Assembly: GCA_036939975.1 (NCBI GenBank)
Contig: JALLPB010000443.1
Location: 1 to 19,226 of the forward strand
Length of the DNA: 19,226 bases
Source of the DNA: Cyclostephanos tholiformis
Lineage: Eukaryota > Bacillariophyta > Thalassiosirophyceae > Thalassiosirales > Thalassiosiraceae
Direction of reading: 5' to 3'
Made by a program: the position numbers and the translations under genes. Below are positions 18,749 to 19,226 of this stretch, piece by piece. Every line of letters begins with the position of its first letter. Positions within the stretch are counted from its first letter, which is position 1. Under the pieces are notes generated by a model, which had not been told where the DNA came from, searched no databases, and was given only the letters and a program-made list of their open reading frames with translations.

Positions 18749-19150
18749 TCAAGTGGGAGAATGACCGGCAGTAAGGGGTCTTCCTGGTTGGTGGGTCAAT
18801 GCATGCGTATGGTCAGTGGGTCGTGTCACCAGAAATTTGGGCATCTTCTTAATGGTCATGTCATTCACATGGCATTGCATAGGGCAAAGCAGGTAATGGT
18901 CTAGGTGGGGTATGTGGATGGCTTGATTGATGACCAAATGGAGCATCTTCCTGGTTGTAGGGTCTGTGTAAGCCACCACACCGCTTACAGTCTGGTAAAC
19001 ATGGGTTCCGAGGGATTCATCATAGCCCACAACAAAAACTGGTCTATTATAGTAAAGTATAATCAGGGCATGCCGGCTTAAAATGGAGGTATCAGCATGG
19101 GAGTCTAGTTCTAGTGTGGTCTTGCTAAGTTGGTTGTTACATATATGCAC
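18749..19150 (-). pseudogene. Copia aspartic protease domain (remnant)
   Basis: The translation contains ELDSHADTSILSRHALII, the catalytic Asp-Ser-His-Ala-Asp form typical of diatom copia proteases, where most retroviral-type proteases have D-T/S-G. It continues with FVVGYDESLGTHV, VAYTDPTTRKMLHLVINQAIHIPHLDHYLLCPMQ and a C-terminal KMPKFLVTRPTDHTHAL. The role would be cleavage of the Gag-Pol polyprotein. The frame ends at 18749 and the next readable part is in another frame. Confidence 0.8.
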
Positions 19151-19226
19151 TACATTACTAACAAAGCATTAAGGGTCTAAGTGCAAATGCACAGTCCTAA
19201 TGGGCACAATACTGCATGGTCTTTTT

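Larger units (their letters stand above)
15752..19226 (-). mobile_element. Ty1/copia (CoDi-type) retrotransposon pol remnant, truncated at both ends
   Basis: Reading down the minus strand, the order protease, integrase, reverse transcriptase, RNase H is that of Ty1/copia elements; Ty3/gypsy elements place integrase last. The coding line passes through several frames with frequent stops. Gag should lie beyond 19226, outside the window. At the other end, the tail after the RNase H active site is cut and no 3' LTR is found. The linker between integrase and reverse transcriptase is readable at about 17230-17040 (LAFNWWVPHTLKKHDRIISM). The element is dead. Its relationship to the gag at 1726-3012 cannot be one copy in two parts, because gag would then have to lie on the high-coordinate side. 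Confidence 0.85.

Noticed and set aside
1726..19226. Gag at 1.7-3.0 kb and pol at 15.8-19.2 kb as one split retrotransposon
   Set aside because: Both are on the minus strand, but pol lies on the 5' side of gag, the reverse of the order in an element.

Overview
The window looks like nuclear DNA from a eukaryotic microalga, most likely a diatom. This rests on family recognition, not on a search. The gag and pol remnants have the wording of the diatom Ty1/copia (CoDi-type) retrotransposons: an aspartic protease with a DSHAD core, an integrase with FTDM/FDGSKEQ/AAEGC motifs, and a reverse transcriptase with YVDD. The one intact gene is intronless and encodes an ABCC-type ABC transporter of a eukaryotic kind. 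No bacterial operon structure, tRNA or rRNA was seen.

Layout. 1-1266 (+) is the decayed C-terminal part of a non-LTR (LINE-like) reverse transcriptase, split by a ~520-bp segment (330-850) with partly matching inverted ends. 1726-3012 (-) is a copia-type gag, open in one frame except for three internal stops and not followed by pol. 3013-4971 is mostly non-coding and contains a 211-bp MITE-like element with perfect 34-bp inverted ends (4158-4368). 4972-5210 is a dense cluster of TGACGT/ACGTCA sites directly upstream of the transporter gene (5323-9264, 1313 aa). 9265-9931 shows no convincing gene. 9932-13457 holds two direct copies of a ~1.3-kb repeat. Their central 808 bp are identical while the flanks have diverged, and the first copy carries an extra 627 bp. 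13498-13890 is an AT-rich array of ~94-bp units, each able to form a hairpin. 13967-14079 carries regularly spaced AATCCTAA motifs. 14126-15650 (-) is a broken transposon-type gene combining a C48/Ulp1-like cysteine peptidase core (part of it duplicated in tandem by 297 bp) with a C-terminal domain and a cysteine-rich CXC-like tail. 15752-19226 (-) is a copia pol remnant (protease, integrase, reverse transcriptase, RNase H) with frameshifts, stops and an internal reverse-transcriptase deletion. It is cut at its 3' end and runs off the window at its 5' end.

The only gene that looks functional is the ABC transporter, set in a graveyard of mobile elements. The points most worth following are the seven-site bZIP/CRE-like cluster in its promoter, the CFTR-like serine after its first Walker B motif, the identical core inside the large direct repeat, the hairpin array, and the C48 peptidase/CXC transposon gene.
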